Part shown: positions 49,579 to 62,439 of the stretch, piece after piece
How the letters are laid out: every line of letters starts with the position of its first letter
How positions within the stretch are numbered: position 1 is the first letter of the stretch
NCBI RefSeq assembly: GCF_020379485.1
Contig: NC_063444.1
Coordinates: 2,428,652-2,492,651, forward strand
Source: Brassica napus
Taxonomy: Eukaryota > Streptophyta > Magnoliopsida > Brassicales > Brassicaceae
DNA: 64,000 bases
Direction of reading: 5' to 3'
Notes under the pieces: model-generated
Seen by the model: the letters and a program-made list of their open reading frames with translations, nothing else
Databases searched by the model: none
What the model was told of the DNA's origin: nothing
Made by a program: the position numbers and the translations under genes

Positions 49579-51088
49579 ATGGATTCAGGAACAAAACCAA
49601 ATCTTATTTCGAATTTACCTGATTGCCTTCTGGTTTTAATCATATCTTTCTTACCTTTCAAACAATCTGTACAAACAAGTGTTCTTGCTAAGCGATGGAA
49701 GAATCTTTGTCGTGAAACAACAAACCTCGTATTCAAAGAGTCTGAGTTCGGCCTGAACCAATTTGTTGTTGATACAGAGGCCAAAAATTCTGAGACGAGA
49801 GCTTTGTTTGTTAGCATTATGCATCAATGGATCTCGAGATTTACTGGTAACACCATGGAAACATTTGAACTTTGTCTACCTGAACCAGTGGGTTTTGAGG
49901 AAGATATCATGTCTCTAATCGAGTTTGCTGCTACCAAACAAACCAAAAATCTAGTTATTAATTTCTCAAGCTCTAATTCGAGACAACCTCCAGGTGCTCT
50001 GCATATAAAGTTGATATATTTTCAAAAGACTGGATTGGATATCACTCGTCTATTTTCCAATCTTATATATGTTAGGAACTTGACTATCTGCCCTTTTCTT
50101 CTTGAGGTACATAGTTTTCACCCCTTTTAATGATTTAAGATCCATAGTATCTATATCATAGATTTTTTTTTTTGTTTGGTGATGTGAAACTTTATTGCAA
50201 CCCTAGAAAAACTATTAACAGTGAAATGCTTCATAGTTGAAAGGTTGAAGTGTGAAAGGATATTGAATGAAAGAGTAAGCAAAACATAGCGTGGTTACGT
50301 TTAGGTGGAGAAGAGATCATTGACATTCATTATAACTTCAAATAGTTTAGGCTTCTATGAAAATTTTGAATTATTCTAGGTAAAGTAGTAATGGTTCTAT
50401 AGTGAAGAACTAATAATGTAGAAAATGCTGTAACATGTAAATTTTGTAAAACCAGATTAGATCAGTAATATTACTTTGGTTCTACTAATCATTTCTTTTT
50501 GTTATGAAGATGATCCAAGATTGTGACGATCCTATGAAATTGCACGATCCGATGAAAACACGACATTTGGTGATTAAGACACATATGTACCCACATGAGT
50601 TCGGAGGAATAACTATATTTCTCAATAGCTGTCCGGAACTCGAATCTCTCACGTTCGAAACGTATACTACTGGGCCTATCGTGGTATGTTCGTTGTTTGT
50701 ATATATCTAAATCCAGTATACGATATTGCAATATAGATAAGCCTATTAGGTCATGTTATTTGTTCAAACGCTTTTGTTTAATTAGATGTCGCAGAGATAT
50801 TGGCCGCTAATACATCCAAAAACGTTTTGGCTCAACAACAAAACGTATGAGTGTTTGGAAAGGACACTTAAGGCTGTGAAAGTTGAAAACTTTTGTGGCA
50901 TCTCGAACGAGTTGCATGTGCTGCAGTACCTGATCCGAACCGGACGTGTGATGGAACGGCTTGACCTTCATGCGGCAAAGAGATTGAACAATGAGCAAAG
51001 GAGGTTGGTACTGACTGCAGCCGAGGAGTTTCAGAAGAATGTCGAAAGAGGTTCGAGGCATTTGAGAGTTACTCTACACAATGCTTGA
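49579..51088 (+). CDS. F-box/FBD-domain protein, short LRR region
   Basis: Predicted substrate-recognition subunit of an SCF ubiquitin ligase, from the large, fast-evolving crucifer F-box/FBD family. Three exons (49579-50106, 50510-50683, 50786-51088) give 334 residues. The F-box is at about residues 8-50 (SNLPDCLLVLIISFLPFKQS, then AKRWKNLCRET). An LRR-like middle follows (LDITRLFSNLIYVRNLTICP, CPELESLTFETY). The C-terminal FBD domain is TLKAVKVENFCGISNELHVL through HAAKRLNNEQRRLV. Typical members are about 400-450 residues, so part of the LRR region is missing or annotated introns hide an exon. Its substrate is unknown. Confidence 0.8.
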
Positions 51089-54000
51089 ACTTGATCAATG
51101 AAGCATTTTCTTAATCTTCTAGTGGAAACTGTAACTTGATCTTTGCTAGTAATATTTTCTTAATTTAATATTAAGGGTGGATGTTCCCCTTGTTTGTTTG
51201 GTTTGAGACTTAATTGTTGTGTTTCGTTTCGTTTGGTTTGATTTTAAGAACATTAATATTTCTTGTCTTGTTCATTGCCTTGGAAACCTTCTCCTTGTGT
51301 AGCTGCCGTTCCATATTATCCTGTCGAGGAAAATGGAGACCATGGAGCTCCACTTTGCTGAGAAGACGCACCATCTAAAACCATGTAGCTCCACTCTTTA
51401 AACCATGATTTTAAGACAGTAGTTTGGCGATTGACTCACTTAATCCCATTGCCTAAGTGGGCTTGGCTTCGAAGCCTGCAAAGTGAGGTCGACGGTGTAG
51501 TATAAAATTTGGCAGCAAGAGATGAATGGCCTAACAAGGGAGAGGCGAGTGAATGCCATCTATTTTTCCCCATAATAAAAACAGTTATTACTTCTTTTTA
51601 TAAAATATGAAAAAGGGATAAAGGCAAATAGTACTGAGAGAAGATAAGAGGTAATGGGTCAATCTACATATATCTATGTTTTTGTTACTATTACAACCAT
51701 ACTGCGCTTATACACATTACCATTCAGAACATAAAAGTGGTAGCGGGAGAAGATACCCCAAATCTTTGTCTAAACAAGACATCCTTTTGTAGTGATGACT
51801 GATGAGACATCCAAACCCACTTCATTAATTAGTTAATTTTTAATTTAATAAACAAATTAAAAATATATTATTGAAAATCTATTTCCCTTGCTTACCTTTT
51901 ATTTCTTTTGTATTTTTTGCACTGTGTTGATAACTCTTTGAATTGATCTCGAATTTCACATTGCCACTAATTTCTTTCTCACACACTGATAGAAAAATTT
52001 AATGATCCACCCAATACTCATATTGACTCAATCACTTTGTAAAATTTGTGTAAGTACATTCAAAACTTGACTCGCTGTTGTTTCTATTTTCGTAGATGCA
52101 AGCTTTGATTAAACCCTGCAAACATGTTGTGTTTGATTCTAGTTGGACCAGTCGGATTGAATATAACCATCTAACATTTTACTGTCCAAAAACATATACT
52201 GTATTTGAAACGTTCCGTACCATTTTAAGGAATTATAATCATTTAGTTTGAATGGAGAGATTAAAATCTCAATTTTTGTTTTGTAATAATACTACATACA
52301 TTCAAAATCTACCATACTAATCATAAAGCAGAGGGCATAAATCTCTACCGATAACTGCCTAGAAGCATATCGAATTTTTCGACATCAATCAATATATGTG
52401 TTTAATATAATATAGCTGTCTCTCTAAAAAAAATCATTTAAAAATAATTTTAGTCCAACATTCTTCCCTTTTTATACTACAATTTAATTGGTTTTCAGAG
52501 TCTCGTTGACAAAAAAAAATGGTGTTCAGAGTCTAAATGTTTGTAGCTAATTCAGATAACCCTTTTCATCTTTTAGGTAAGGCTAAGGTTTATGTTTAGG
52601 TTGCTTTTTGCATATTTTAGCTTGGAAGAATATTTTCACTAAAATGCAAGATTAATTTATACATGTAATCGTTTATAAATGTATCAAAAGGTTTTAAAGA
52701 TACATTTTTTACAATTCTTAGAACATTATGCTTTACTTTTCAGTTTCTAAATAATGTTAATAAAAATGAAAGGTAAAAATTCAATAAATATTTCAAGGAC
52801 AAGGGTAGCGATGTTAGGTAGAAGTTGAAATCTTACAACACATGAAGAAAAAAATGAAAGGAAGCTCCAACTTTATTGAATATGTTGGCATAGTTTTGCT
52901 CATTCGCTTCCTCTGTCAAAATCCCGACATTTACTTGTTCAAGTAAACGTACGTACGATCCAACGGCCAGTCCATAATATACATTATACCTACGTGCATG
53001 ACTGTTTTTTAATGAACCAACCAAAAACAAAAGTAAATTTTGAGCATAGGAAACATAAGATTCTGAGCCATAGTGAATCGTTTGTCCACGGATTTGGACA
53101 ACATAAAATACATATCTCGTGATTTTCATCTTTCTTCTCTAATATTTGTACCATATATGATGATTACCTTTACTGTATTACGACAATATGAAAACCAAAA
53201 TCCCAATGCAACAAATAAATTTCAACATCCAAAATAAATCTTTGTTATATATAATATGGTTGTTAAAAGGAAACAAACTGTGTCGCTTATATAGAAAAAC
53301 CTAAATAACAACGTAATTCTGCTTGTGTAGGGATCGATCAGATCATATCCTATCATTTTATTTCTAAAAAATATATGCTTAATGTAGAAGCTAAATTATT
53401 TTTAAAATATATGCATTAAATTTGTTTCATTACCTAAGTATAAATAATATGTAATACCGTCATCTAGGTTAAATTCACACTGAATATATCTTGATGCTCT
53501 AATGGATGGAAACAAATTGATATTTTTTATGATATGTTTTATCGGATGATACAGTTGGTCCCCGAAAAACGTATTTAATGTTATAGTAGACTGGCTACCA
53601 CGCTAATTTTCTTGATAATTATAGTGGTGGCTTGATCAATTTCTTCATAATGTTTATGGAATTAATTTATAACATTGACTACAAGTAGATACACTCGAAA
53701 TATTATATGGTCAAATAGAAACCGGTTTGTAGCTCCAATCGATAAGATCTTGCAAGAAAAAAGAAAAAGGAAGGCGGAATTTGTCTGAGGGAAGTTTTGT
53801 ATGTTTCTTGATGTTTCATTGTGAAAACGTGAGACTAGATTTGGATTCATATATGAGATCGTGACCACTATTAAATGATATGAATACACAAATACCACAT
53901 TGGATACCCGTTGACACATTGGGTTGGTTTATGTTTATATAAGCAAATATTCTGTTAAACATCTTTTGCTGTCACCACCGTAAACAGACTTATTTAAACT

Positions 54001-54354
54001 CTGCAAACCAAACTGGTAGCTTTTTTACACTATGTGTGAGACTGTCCACCATTGAATTATGCGTTTGTGGTATATGAATGAGTTCCGAGCTATAGAAACT
54101 TCTTTTCATGATCTTTATGTCTTCAAAATCATTTGCAAAATCTGATCAATCCTATGGTTCTTCACCATCTTCCAAACATTTCTCTTTTAATAAATAAATA
54201 AATTAATAGTATATTTTGATAGCTAACTGTATATATTTTTAAATACGGACCTCTTCTTATTAAAAAAATCTCATACTATAAGAAAACTAAAACATAAAGC
54301 ATATATATCCACTGATTGTTGACAAAAAAAAAATATAGCCACTGATTTTTTTAA
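51089..54354. other. intergenic
   Basis: 3.3 kb of AT-rich DNA after the F-box gene. No gene, RNA or transposon end is convincing. Base 54354 (A on plus, T on minus) is the host base flanking the Helitron that follows. Confidence 0.55.
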
Positions 54355-56969
54355 CTAGTAGCGGAGCTCCGCGCAAGCGTGGGGTTATTGACAATTAAAA
54401 TGTGTTGTAATACTTAAAAAATGTTATAGGAACTGATGTGGAGTGATTTGTTTGTTTAGTTGTGTAGTTTATAATAACAAGAGGGGTGGGGGGGGGGGGG
54501 TTGAGAGCTCGTGTTTGTGTATGAAATACGGGATTAGCTCTGGTTTAGACTTAATTTGGCTGGTTTTAGTAGGGTAGTAGTTAACTTGTACTGTTTATAA
54601 TTTTGTTTGTAAAACGTTTTAGATGTAAGAGAAAATCTTAAAGTTTGTAGACTTTTATCCCCCTGATCATACATGTAGCGAGATGTCTCCATAAAAAATA
54701 CTAAATAGTCATGTTGTAAGAATTTGTACTTTGTTATCTCTCTTTGAACACATGTTAAATCTTTTTTAAAACAATTTTATATTGCAAATTGAATCATATA
54801 TTGGATCAATATGGTATAACACAGTGTACATGATTATTTAGTATATGGATTGCTCACATCCCTAATCTGTCACAGACTTTCTTAATAATTTAACTACAAA
54901 CACACAGCATCAGCTAAAAAGAGAATATTACATCCTGACATATGTTTAAAATCTTAGATCTCGAGATTTTTTGCACTATTTGAATCTCTAGACAAGGGAG
55001 AGATCACTGAGCATCTTCTCAATTGCTTACTCACTGTATGCTCTTCCTTTTGTTTACAAAAAAGCTATTCCACAAAATAGAAAATGTTAGAATTTTCTTT
55101 ATTGTACCTTGAGAAAAGGAACCATTGCCACTGCTTCTTCAGCAGTTTCAGGACAGAGATTTCCAAGAATACAGAGCTGTTCAATGCAATGGTATAAAAG
55201 TCTTGTGTCAAAAAAACGACTTAGCTGATGATAGAAAAGATTTAACATCTTACCTCAAACTCAATGAGTTGATGTCTACTCAGTATTCTGTGGAATTTAA
55301 GGTAGACTATATGGCATATTCTTACAAAACTAAGGAATTGAAAAGTACTAATAGTCTTTAACCTCAAATACCACACCAATCTGTATCAATTACATGAGGA
55401 GAAATAAGACTCTTTTCCATTAATATGTTCCAGTTCCGGTCTTTCTAGGATTAAGGTTATTTGAGCATGGCTTCTGTCCAAAAGAAGAAGAAAAAAGAGC
55501 AAATCAGTTTGAAGAATCAAATTAAAAAGAACCTCTACTACAAGACAAGAACAAAAAAAAGAAACAAAAAAGGGAACCTTTGATCTTCTGCAGAAGTGAC
55601 ACCATGTTCAACATCACATGATAGTACCTTAAAAACGAATTAGCAAAAAAAAACGAATATTCTTCAGACGTTATCATGGACGCTGCTACAGCAGAACCAC
55701 TGGTCAACTTGTTCATCTCACCATCAAAAGTAACGAACACGGCGGGTCAGATACATCAATAACTAACATCTCAACCCGGTACCTAGTAGTGAAAATCAGA
55801 GACTATTTGTTAGTTGTGAAGCTAATGAGAGTTGTATGGGAACAATTTGCAAAAGGATAATGTAAAATAGTGCAATTCCTCTTACCTTGCAACTCCAACC
55901 GCATTTTCATCATGGCAGGCCGGCACACGTGCATGATGAGAACTTGGGGCATGAGCCATAGCACCATCCATTTGTTGTTTCAATACTGGCAACATCCCCA
56001 GTACATAGGAATTCGGCAGTCTATAAATGTTTAAGTTAGTTAAAGGCAGATTTAATACAACAGGAGCTAGTGCAGTAAACCAAACTAAACACAAATCAAA
56101 TCTCCACTCGATTTACCTGAAACTAATAAAGATGCAAACATGTCAAAACTCTACCATGGATTAAACACTATGAAACAACTAAATGAGAAAAAGGATACTC
56201 TCGAACTTGTCGAACAGCATCTGGATTCTTGTACCGGCTAAATGCTTCGCATACTGCAACGATTCTCAAACACTCTGCAAGGATACATATATAATAAGTC
56301 CTTCACCAAGAAAGGATTGATTTTTTTTTAAAGACTATATACATTATTTCAATTCTTAGTTCAAGAAGGTTCTCTGCTAGAACTACAAAGAAATCATTTT
56401 CAGATTCAAACAACCTTTATGGAACCGTCTCGTAAAGATGGACGGTAGTGAGTGGCGCGAGCAGCAGGAATAAATCCATGATCACCGAATTCTGCGATCA
56501 AAGTTAGAAGATTTAAAAAACAAAATTAAGATCAAATATAAGATGCTAGTTGGAACAATACCTTCTCATCAGGGATGTAGATGGAGCCAAGCAACCCCCT
56601 TTTTTCTTATCCATGGAACCGGTGCTCGATTCAGTTGGAGATTTTGTTGTGATTTCGCTGGATTCTTAGCCATGGATGCGCTGCTCGATATTGCCGGAGC
56701 TTTATCCAAAGCGTTGGATCTGGAAATCTGACTGTTTCTTATCCATGGAAGCTATCAGAGAAGATTTGGATTCGGGAGAGTTTATATAGGTGGAGTCAAG
56801 GGGGAGATGAAGAATCCAAATCTCTTTGAATGACATAATAGCTTTGATCGTGGTGGACGACGATCGGAGTCTCCGCTTCGGTTTTGAATAAAGATGATTT
56901 TGGTGGGACCCATGAACTGTCTACGTGGACACTCTCAAAAGAGAGAAAAGAGTCTCATTATATATATGA
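54355..56969 (-). mobile_element. Helitron B, with captured gene fragments
   Basis: Read on the minus strand it starts TCATATATATAATGAGACTC (from 56969) and ends with a GC-rich hairpin (within 54361-54384) followed by CTAG at 54358-54355 and a host T. TC...CTAG termini, a 3' hairpin and insertion before T are the Helitron rules. It is about 2.6 kb and has no Rep/helicase gene, so it is non-autonomous. Inside are a TATA box and at least five exon-like segments with GT-AG borders on the minus strand. A 12-base G run is at about 54487-54500. Confidence 0.8.
55522..56795 (-). pseudogene. captured multi-exon gene fragment, part RPA-like OB-fold
   Basis: A minus-strand TATA box (CTATATAAAC, 56780-56789) precedes three similar start contexts at ATG 56746, 56673 and 56614 (ATGGMTAAGAA). 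Exon-like blocks: to 56562; 56491-56426; 56274-56198; 56020-55886; and one from about 55786. Blocks two to five splice in frame: FGDHGFIPAARATHYRPSL, then CLRIVAVCEAFSRYKNPDAV, then ELPNSYVLGMLPVLKQQMDG...CHDENAVGVAR, then YRVEMLVIDVSDP. After that the frame shifts by one base before VFVTFDGEMNKLTSGSAV. The YRVEM...FVTFDGEMNKLT part resembles the OB-fold of replication protein A large subunits (RFA1 family). The first exon does not join in the same frame. I infer a captured or Helitron-borne RPA-like gene now broken; the N-terminal part is unrecognised. Confidence 0.5.
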
Positions 56970-59242
56970 CTAGGATAAGACCCGCGCCTTGCGCGGAATT
57001 AAGTTATTATTTTTATTATATTTTGGAGAATGAAACAATAGTTTGGCTTCATTTGGATTAGGAGTGTTCAATCCAGATATCGGGTTGGTTTCAATTCGGT
57101 TCGGTTTTTTTCGGCATTTTGGTTAGTAAAATATAACTACTATTCTAAATCCATATTTACTTTGACTTTAGTCTTTCACATACTTTTGAAAGATTTCAAC
57201 TGGACAACTAAATTGATCAGCCAATCTTGTTGCTTTAAATCATTAGTATATATATATATTATTTAGTTTGAATATTTATTAAATAAAAATCCATATGCGT
57301 TATATTTTATGATCATTTGTAACTTATTATAACAAAAAAAAATCTATTGATCACAAAATTTTCAGAGTGAGAATCTTCAAATTTCTAATAATATATAGAC
57401 GTTTTGAAAAATTCAAAATATAACATATAAGAAAAAATATAAATGTTTTTATTATATATTTAATGTGATTTTTTAATATCTTTTAATAATATAAAATTAA
57501 AAAAAGAACTAAGATACCAAAATTGTTATCAAATATTTATTATTCATAATAATTAATTTTCATATATACGTTAATCATATTAGGTAATTTCATAGCTTCT
57601 AATTAAGGAAAGTGCAAAAACAATATTTGGTAGATTATTTATCAATTCGAATATTCGATAGTTAGTTTAATAAAAAATATAATGTAAGTTAAGATGGACC
57701 AACCTATTTTTTTTAAGAATACTATATTTTATATAGTCATTTATTAAATGAGAATTTATAATCATACACTTCTATGATCATTCATATCGTTTTATAACTG
57801 AATATTTAAATCATCGATAAAAAAAAATTTCAATGTGAAATCTTTAATAAGTTTATAATTTATAAATGTTTTTGAAAATTCATTGAAATTTTTAATATTA
57901 AAATATTTATGTAATCTTATGGTATATAGTTTAATCTATATATATATATATATATATATGTTTTATTATTAAATGGTATTTTTTACTCATATGGTTTTAA
58001 AATCATGTTTATCTTCTTATAATATTAAATAAAAGTTCATATTAATACAATTTTATGATCATTTGTAACTTATTATGACAAAAAAAATAATCTATTGATC
58101 ACAAAATTTTAAGAGTGGTGATCTTCAAATTTCTAATAATTTATAGACGTTTTGAAAAATTCAAAATATAACATATAAAAAAATATAAATGTTTTTATTA
58201 TATATTTAATGTGATTTTTAATATATTTTAATAATATAAATTTTTTAAAAAGAACTAAGATACAAAAATTGTTATCAAATATTTATTATTCATAATAATT
58301 AATTTTCACATACATGTTAATCATATTAGGTAATTTCGTAGCTTTTATTTAAGGAAAGTGCAAAACATTTTTTGGTACGTTATTTATCAATTCGATAGTT
58401 AGTTTAATAAAAAGTGTAATATAAGTTAAGATGGATCAACCTATTTTTCTAAGAATAGTATATTTTATATAGTTATTTATTAAATAAGAATTTATAATTA
58501 TACGGTTCTATGATCATTCATATCATTTTATAACAAAATATTTAAATCATCGATAACAAAATTTTCAATCTGAAATCTTTAATAAGTTTAGAATTTATAA
58601 ATGTTCTTTAAAATTCGTTGAATCTTTTAATATTAAAATATTTATGTAATCCTATGGTATATAGTGTTTAATCTATATATATATTTATTTATTTTATTAT
58701 TAAATGATATTTTTTACTCATATGGTTTTAAAATCATGTGTATCTTCTTATAATAAAAATGTTAAACCATTGATCATTAATTTTTAACATAATAATTTAA
58801 ATAGTTTTAGTCATTTATTGTCGTTTTTAAAAATTCAAAATATAACATATACGAAAAAATCTAAATTTTACTTTTATAGCTAATTTGATTGTTTAATTTA
58901 TTTTAATAATATAAAATTAAACAAAAAATGATGGAGGAGATATAAATTGTTATCAAATCTTTATTATTAAAATCATTAATTGTCATATATATATTAGTCA
59001 TTTATGGTAATTCCGTAGGTTTGATTTAAGGAAAGAAAATAACATATCATATCATTATATCATATAGTTTGACCAACTTATGTATCTAACAACATATAAA
59101 AATCGAATGTGGACCTACTTATTTTTTAATTGAATGTAATTGACTACCTAATTGAGTGTCACCTATGCATTGGAGCCTATTTTAATTAATACAAAATTGA
59201 GGTTACATCTTTTCAAATGTTCCTCAATTAATATATAGGGGA
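56970..59242 (-). mobile_element. Helitron A, non-autonomous with internal tandem repeats
   Basis: On the minus strand it starts TCCCCTATATATTAATTGAG (from 59242), preceded by a host A. It ends with the hairpin CCGCGCAAGGCGCGGG (56996-56981) then TCTTATCCTAG, the CTAG falling at 56973-56970. The next base, T at 56969, is the first base of Helitron B. Length is 2273 bp and AT-rich, with no protein coding. The interior consists of about two and a half copies of a 0.74-kb unit. Confidence 0.9.
57290..59035 (-). repeat. 0.74-kb tandem repeat array inside Helitron A
   Basis: Landmarks recur at a spacing of about 740-747 bp: GACGTTTTGAAAAATTCAAA at 57399 and 58146; CAACCTATTTTT near 57700 and 58438; AAATATTTATGTAATC near 57901 and 58637. 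A third, more diverged partial copy runs from about 58750 to 59035 (ATTCAAAATATAACATATAC...). The same words also occur in Helitron C. Confidence 0.8.
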
Positions 59243-60227
59243 TTATAACATCATGAACATTTCCTAGTTGAATGTAGACAAAAATCTAGACATCTTCGCT
59301 CTCTATAAGGCCGTTAATAGAGTTACAATTAAATGTTACATTCACTAGGGCATCGTTTTTTTTTTTTGAACAACTCACTAGGGCATCGTAAATTGATTGA
59401 AACTGGTCTAAACAAGCTCAAACTTATATGCACATATATATATACATACTGATATGTTAGGCAACTTGTATATCGTCATAGATAATAAATATGTGTCTGA
59501 TATGCATGTATGCATAAGAAATAGGGAGATAAAAGCATACAATAATGTGAATCACGAAATGGAACAAGGATTTGGGACCTGCAGTCTAATTTGTCTGAAG
59601 GAGAGGGGCCATAGCGACAGGTTCTGAAATCGCAGCTCGCACACCTCATTTTCATTTTTATATTCGTTTGGTCCTACTTTATTTATACTCTTGTATTTTA
59701 CATTTTTCATTTTGATATTATTATTGCCATAATTGCTCAATTAATTACTAATCATTAGAACATATGTACATTCATCCCATTTATTTCTTGTGATGCATCT
59801 TAATATTTTATTTCTTCTACATAGTCAGCTGATTTATTTTAGCTTTCTAATTTATAATGTTGACTTTGACTAAGCTAGAAACATATAGCCAAAATCTATA
59901 TAGTTCAGCTCGGATACTGCTGGGAAGTTTTCCTGTGTTTCGGACCTTCGGTTGAGGGTATGGTGTGGAAGTTTAGCAAATTTTAATATATATGTATGTT
60001 CACGTGTTACACTTATAAATTTGAACGATACATCTTTTGACTTATTTATCCGGTAACACTGTTTTCTAGTTTACCAAACAAATTGACCGTTCAGTTTTAT
60101 TTTCTACTAGTTTCATCTCATGAATTATGGACAGTATCTTTGTGGGGACATGATGTCGCTAATATTGAAAATCAAGAGGATACGACTTCGGATTGTCCCA
60201 ATTTCTGTATTTCCCTTTAAATATGTA
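59243..60227. other. spacer between Helitrons
   Basis: About 1 kb of AT-rich DNA between two Helitron ends. A short minus-strand frame at 59552-59740 has no recognisable motif. No gene is supported. Confidence 0.5.
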
Positions 60228-61258
60228 CTAGATTAAGATCCGCGCAAGGCGGGATAAACATTATATATAAAAATTATTTTATTTATTATATGTTCTTACA
60301 TATTATCAAATAATAAATATATATTGAATAATTAAAAGTTAGTAACTATTACATATATAATTAAATTGGTGCGAACGTATAAATCAATTTTACTAATCCA
60401 AACATTTTTTTAAAAAAATTGATAGGATATGTACTTAAATTTAAATGATATTAACATACATAGTATATTTTTAATATTAATGTCTATTTTTTTTAAATGA
60501 TGCTTTCTACTCATATGTTTTTTTATCATGTGTATTTTTAATAGCAAAAACTTTAAATTACTGATAACAAAATTTTCATTGTGTGATTAATAATTTTAGT
60601 AATTGATAATTTAGAAAAAATTATCAATGTTAGTTCAAAACTTTTATAAAAAAAATTATTCAAAGTAAAATTTGAAACTAAAATATTTATTTATTCAATA
60701 TGGTTTATAATTTAATTTAGAATGATATATATACATATATATTTTAAATCTTAATGATTAATTAAATTAGACTTTTATTTATATGATTTTGTAATCATTT
60801 GTATTTTGTCATAACAAAAAATTTAAACCATGGATCGCAAAATTTGAATGTGAGACTGTTAACAGTTTTAGTAATTTATAGTCATTTTTTTAAATTCAAA
60901 ATATAAAATATACAGAAAAATCTAAAATTTTATAATATGATTATTGTGTTTTTAAAAAAAATATTTTATAAGTTTTAAATTAAACAAATTTGATAGAAGA
61001 TATATATTTTTTATCAGATCTTTATTATTCAAAATCATTAATTGTCATATATACTTTACCCACATTAGGCAATTCTGTAATCTTTATTTAAAGAAATAAT
61101 AAATGACATTAATAATGAATTTATGGTTAGTTTAATAAAAATCTTATTATATAATTAGATGGACCAACCTATTTCTCTAATAATTCTAAGAATCATCATA
61201 GTGATGACATGTGCCTACAAAAAGAAATTATAATGTTTCGCAAATAATATATAGGGGA
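60228..61258 (-). mobile_element. Helitron C, short relative of Helitron A
   Basis: Minus-strand start TCCCCTATATATTATTTGCG at 61258, preceded by A. It ends with a CCCGCCTTGCGCGG hairpin (60252-60239) then ATCTTAATCTAG, the CTAG at 60231-60228, followed by T. It is 1031 bp with no coding. Its 5' end and several internal words (GGACCAACCTATTTCTCTAA, ATTCAAAATATAAAATATAC) match Helitron A, so both belong to one family. Confidence 0.88.
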
Positions 61259-62412
61259 TTTAATCTATTTATCGTCGTTGAATCTTTTGTGTTATTTGAT
61301 TTGCTATGTAAATTTATGAAAATTCATATACGTTTGGTTTGTAAAATATGTAAATTATGGAATGACGCTACATTAAAATTTACTTCATACGATGACGCCA
61401 CTAAGTAATTTTGAATGTCGCTTCATTCCATAACAGTATTATTTGTAAAATCGGTTAAACGTATTTATGTTATTAAAACCCCAATTCTAATCCCATATAT
61501 TGACTGTGAGGTAATTCAAAAGTGTATACATATATATGATATGTTCATATGAGACAATATAATTTGTTTATTTTTATTGCATCAATATAACTTATTCTTT
61601 TGTTTTATTTACAGCATTGCACCAATGATTACTTTGTTTTAACCATCATAGACTTTGCAGCTGTAAGCAGATTCAAAGACTAAAATTTGAGAATGCGCTC
61701 TTGTCGCTTTTTGTATTTTGTTCTCTACTTCCTTTTCATCCCACTTCCTTGTTCCGAAGCTAATCATATCCTCATTTTTCAATGCATGTGATCTTTGTCA
61801 ACAAACCTTAACTGCTAAATACTTCTGCGCACTTATTATATTATTGTAAAAGTAAACTAGTTTAAGATGTATACTAACTTTGATTCAGTTCAATTAAATG
61901 GTCAAAAAGAGAATAACTCAACGCAGTCGTAATGACTTGATGACTTCTTCTAACATATATCAAAACGACGTGTGTTCTTTATATGTTTAATCGTCGAAAC
62001 TATTTGAATAGCTAGTAGCTTACACTTTATCAGTCGGTGATTGCCTGTGGCTAAGCAATACAAGTACATGTATTGTTTTTTTCCTTATTGCTTCAGGTTT
62101 GAATATAACAATATAGAAGATAATATTTCTTATCAATCGGTTGAATCATTAGTCTATAATAATGACTCTCACAAATGCAAACAGTTACAGCATGAGACGT
62201 TAAAGTTATGCACCTAGTTTATGTAATCGAACTTGCGATCAATGACTATAATTAGACTAAAAAACCATTCCCCACTTCACTCTGCTTATGATTTATCTAA
62301 ATACTTAATTGATCCGAAACTTTTGACAAAGGGATGTTATCATATGTAGTTCTATAACAACTTAGTTATTTGAACATTGTCCCCCGCATACCACTTCGAC
62401 CATACAATGATA
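61259..62412. other. intergenic
   Basis: AT-rich spacer between Helitron C and the CACTA element. No gene is recognised. Confidence 0.5.
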
Positions 62413-62439
62413 CACTACAAGAAAACATAATCTTAACGA

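Noticed and set aside
54480..54510. G-run as a regulatory quadruplex
   Set aside because: A single long homopolymer inside a Helitron; no separate G-tracts with loops and no gene beside it.
55125..55361. 78-codon plus-strand frame in Helitron B
   Set aside because: No similarity seen, no promoter, and opposite to the captured exons.
57290..59035. Tandem repeats as satellite or centromeric DNA
   Set aside because: Only two to three copies, bounded exactly by Helitron termini.
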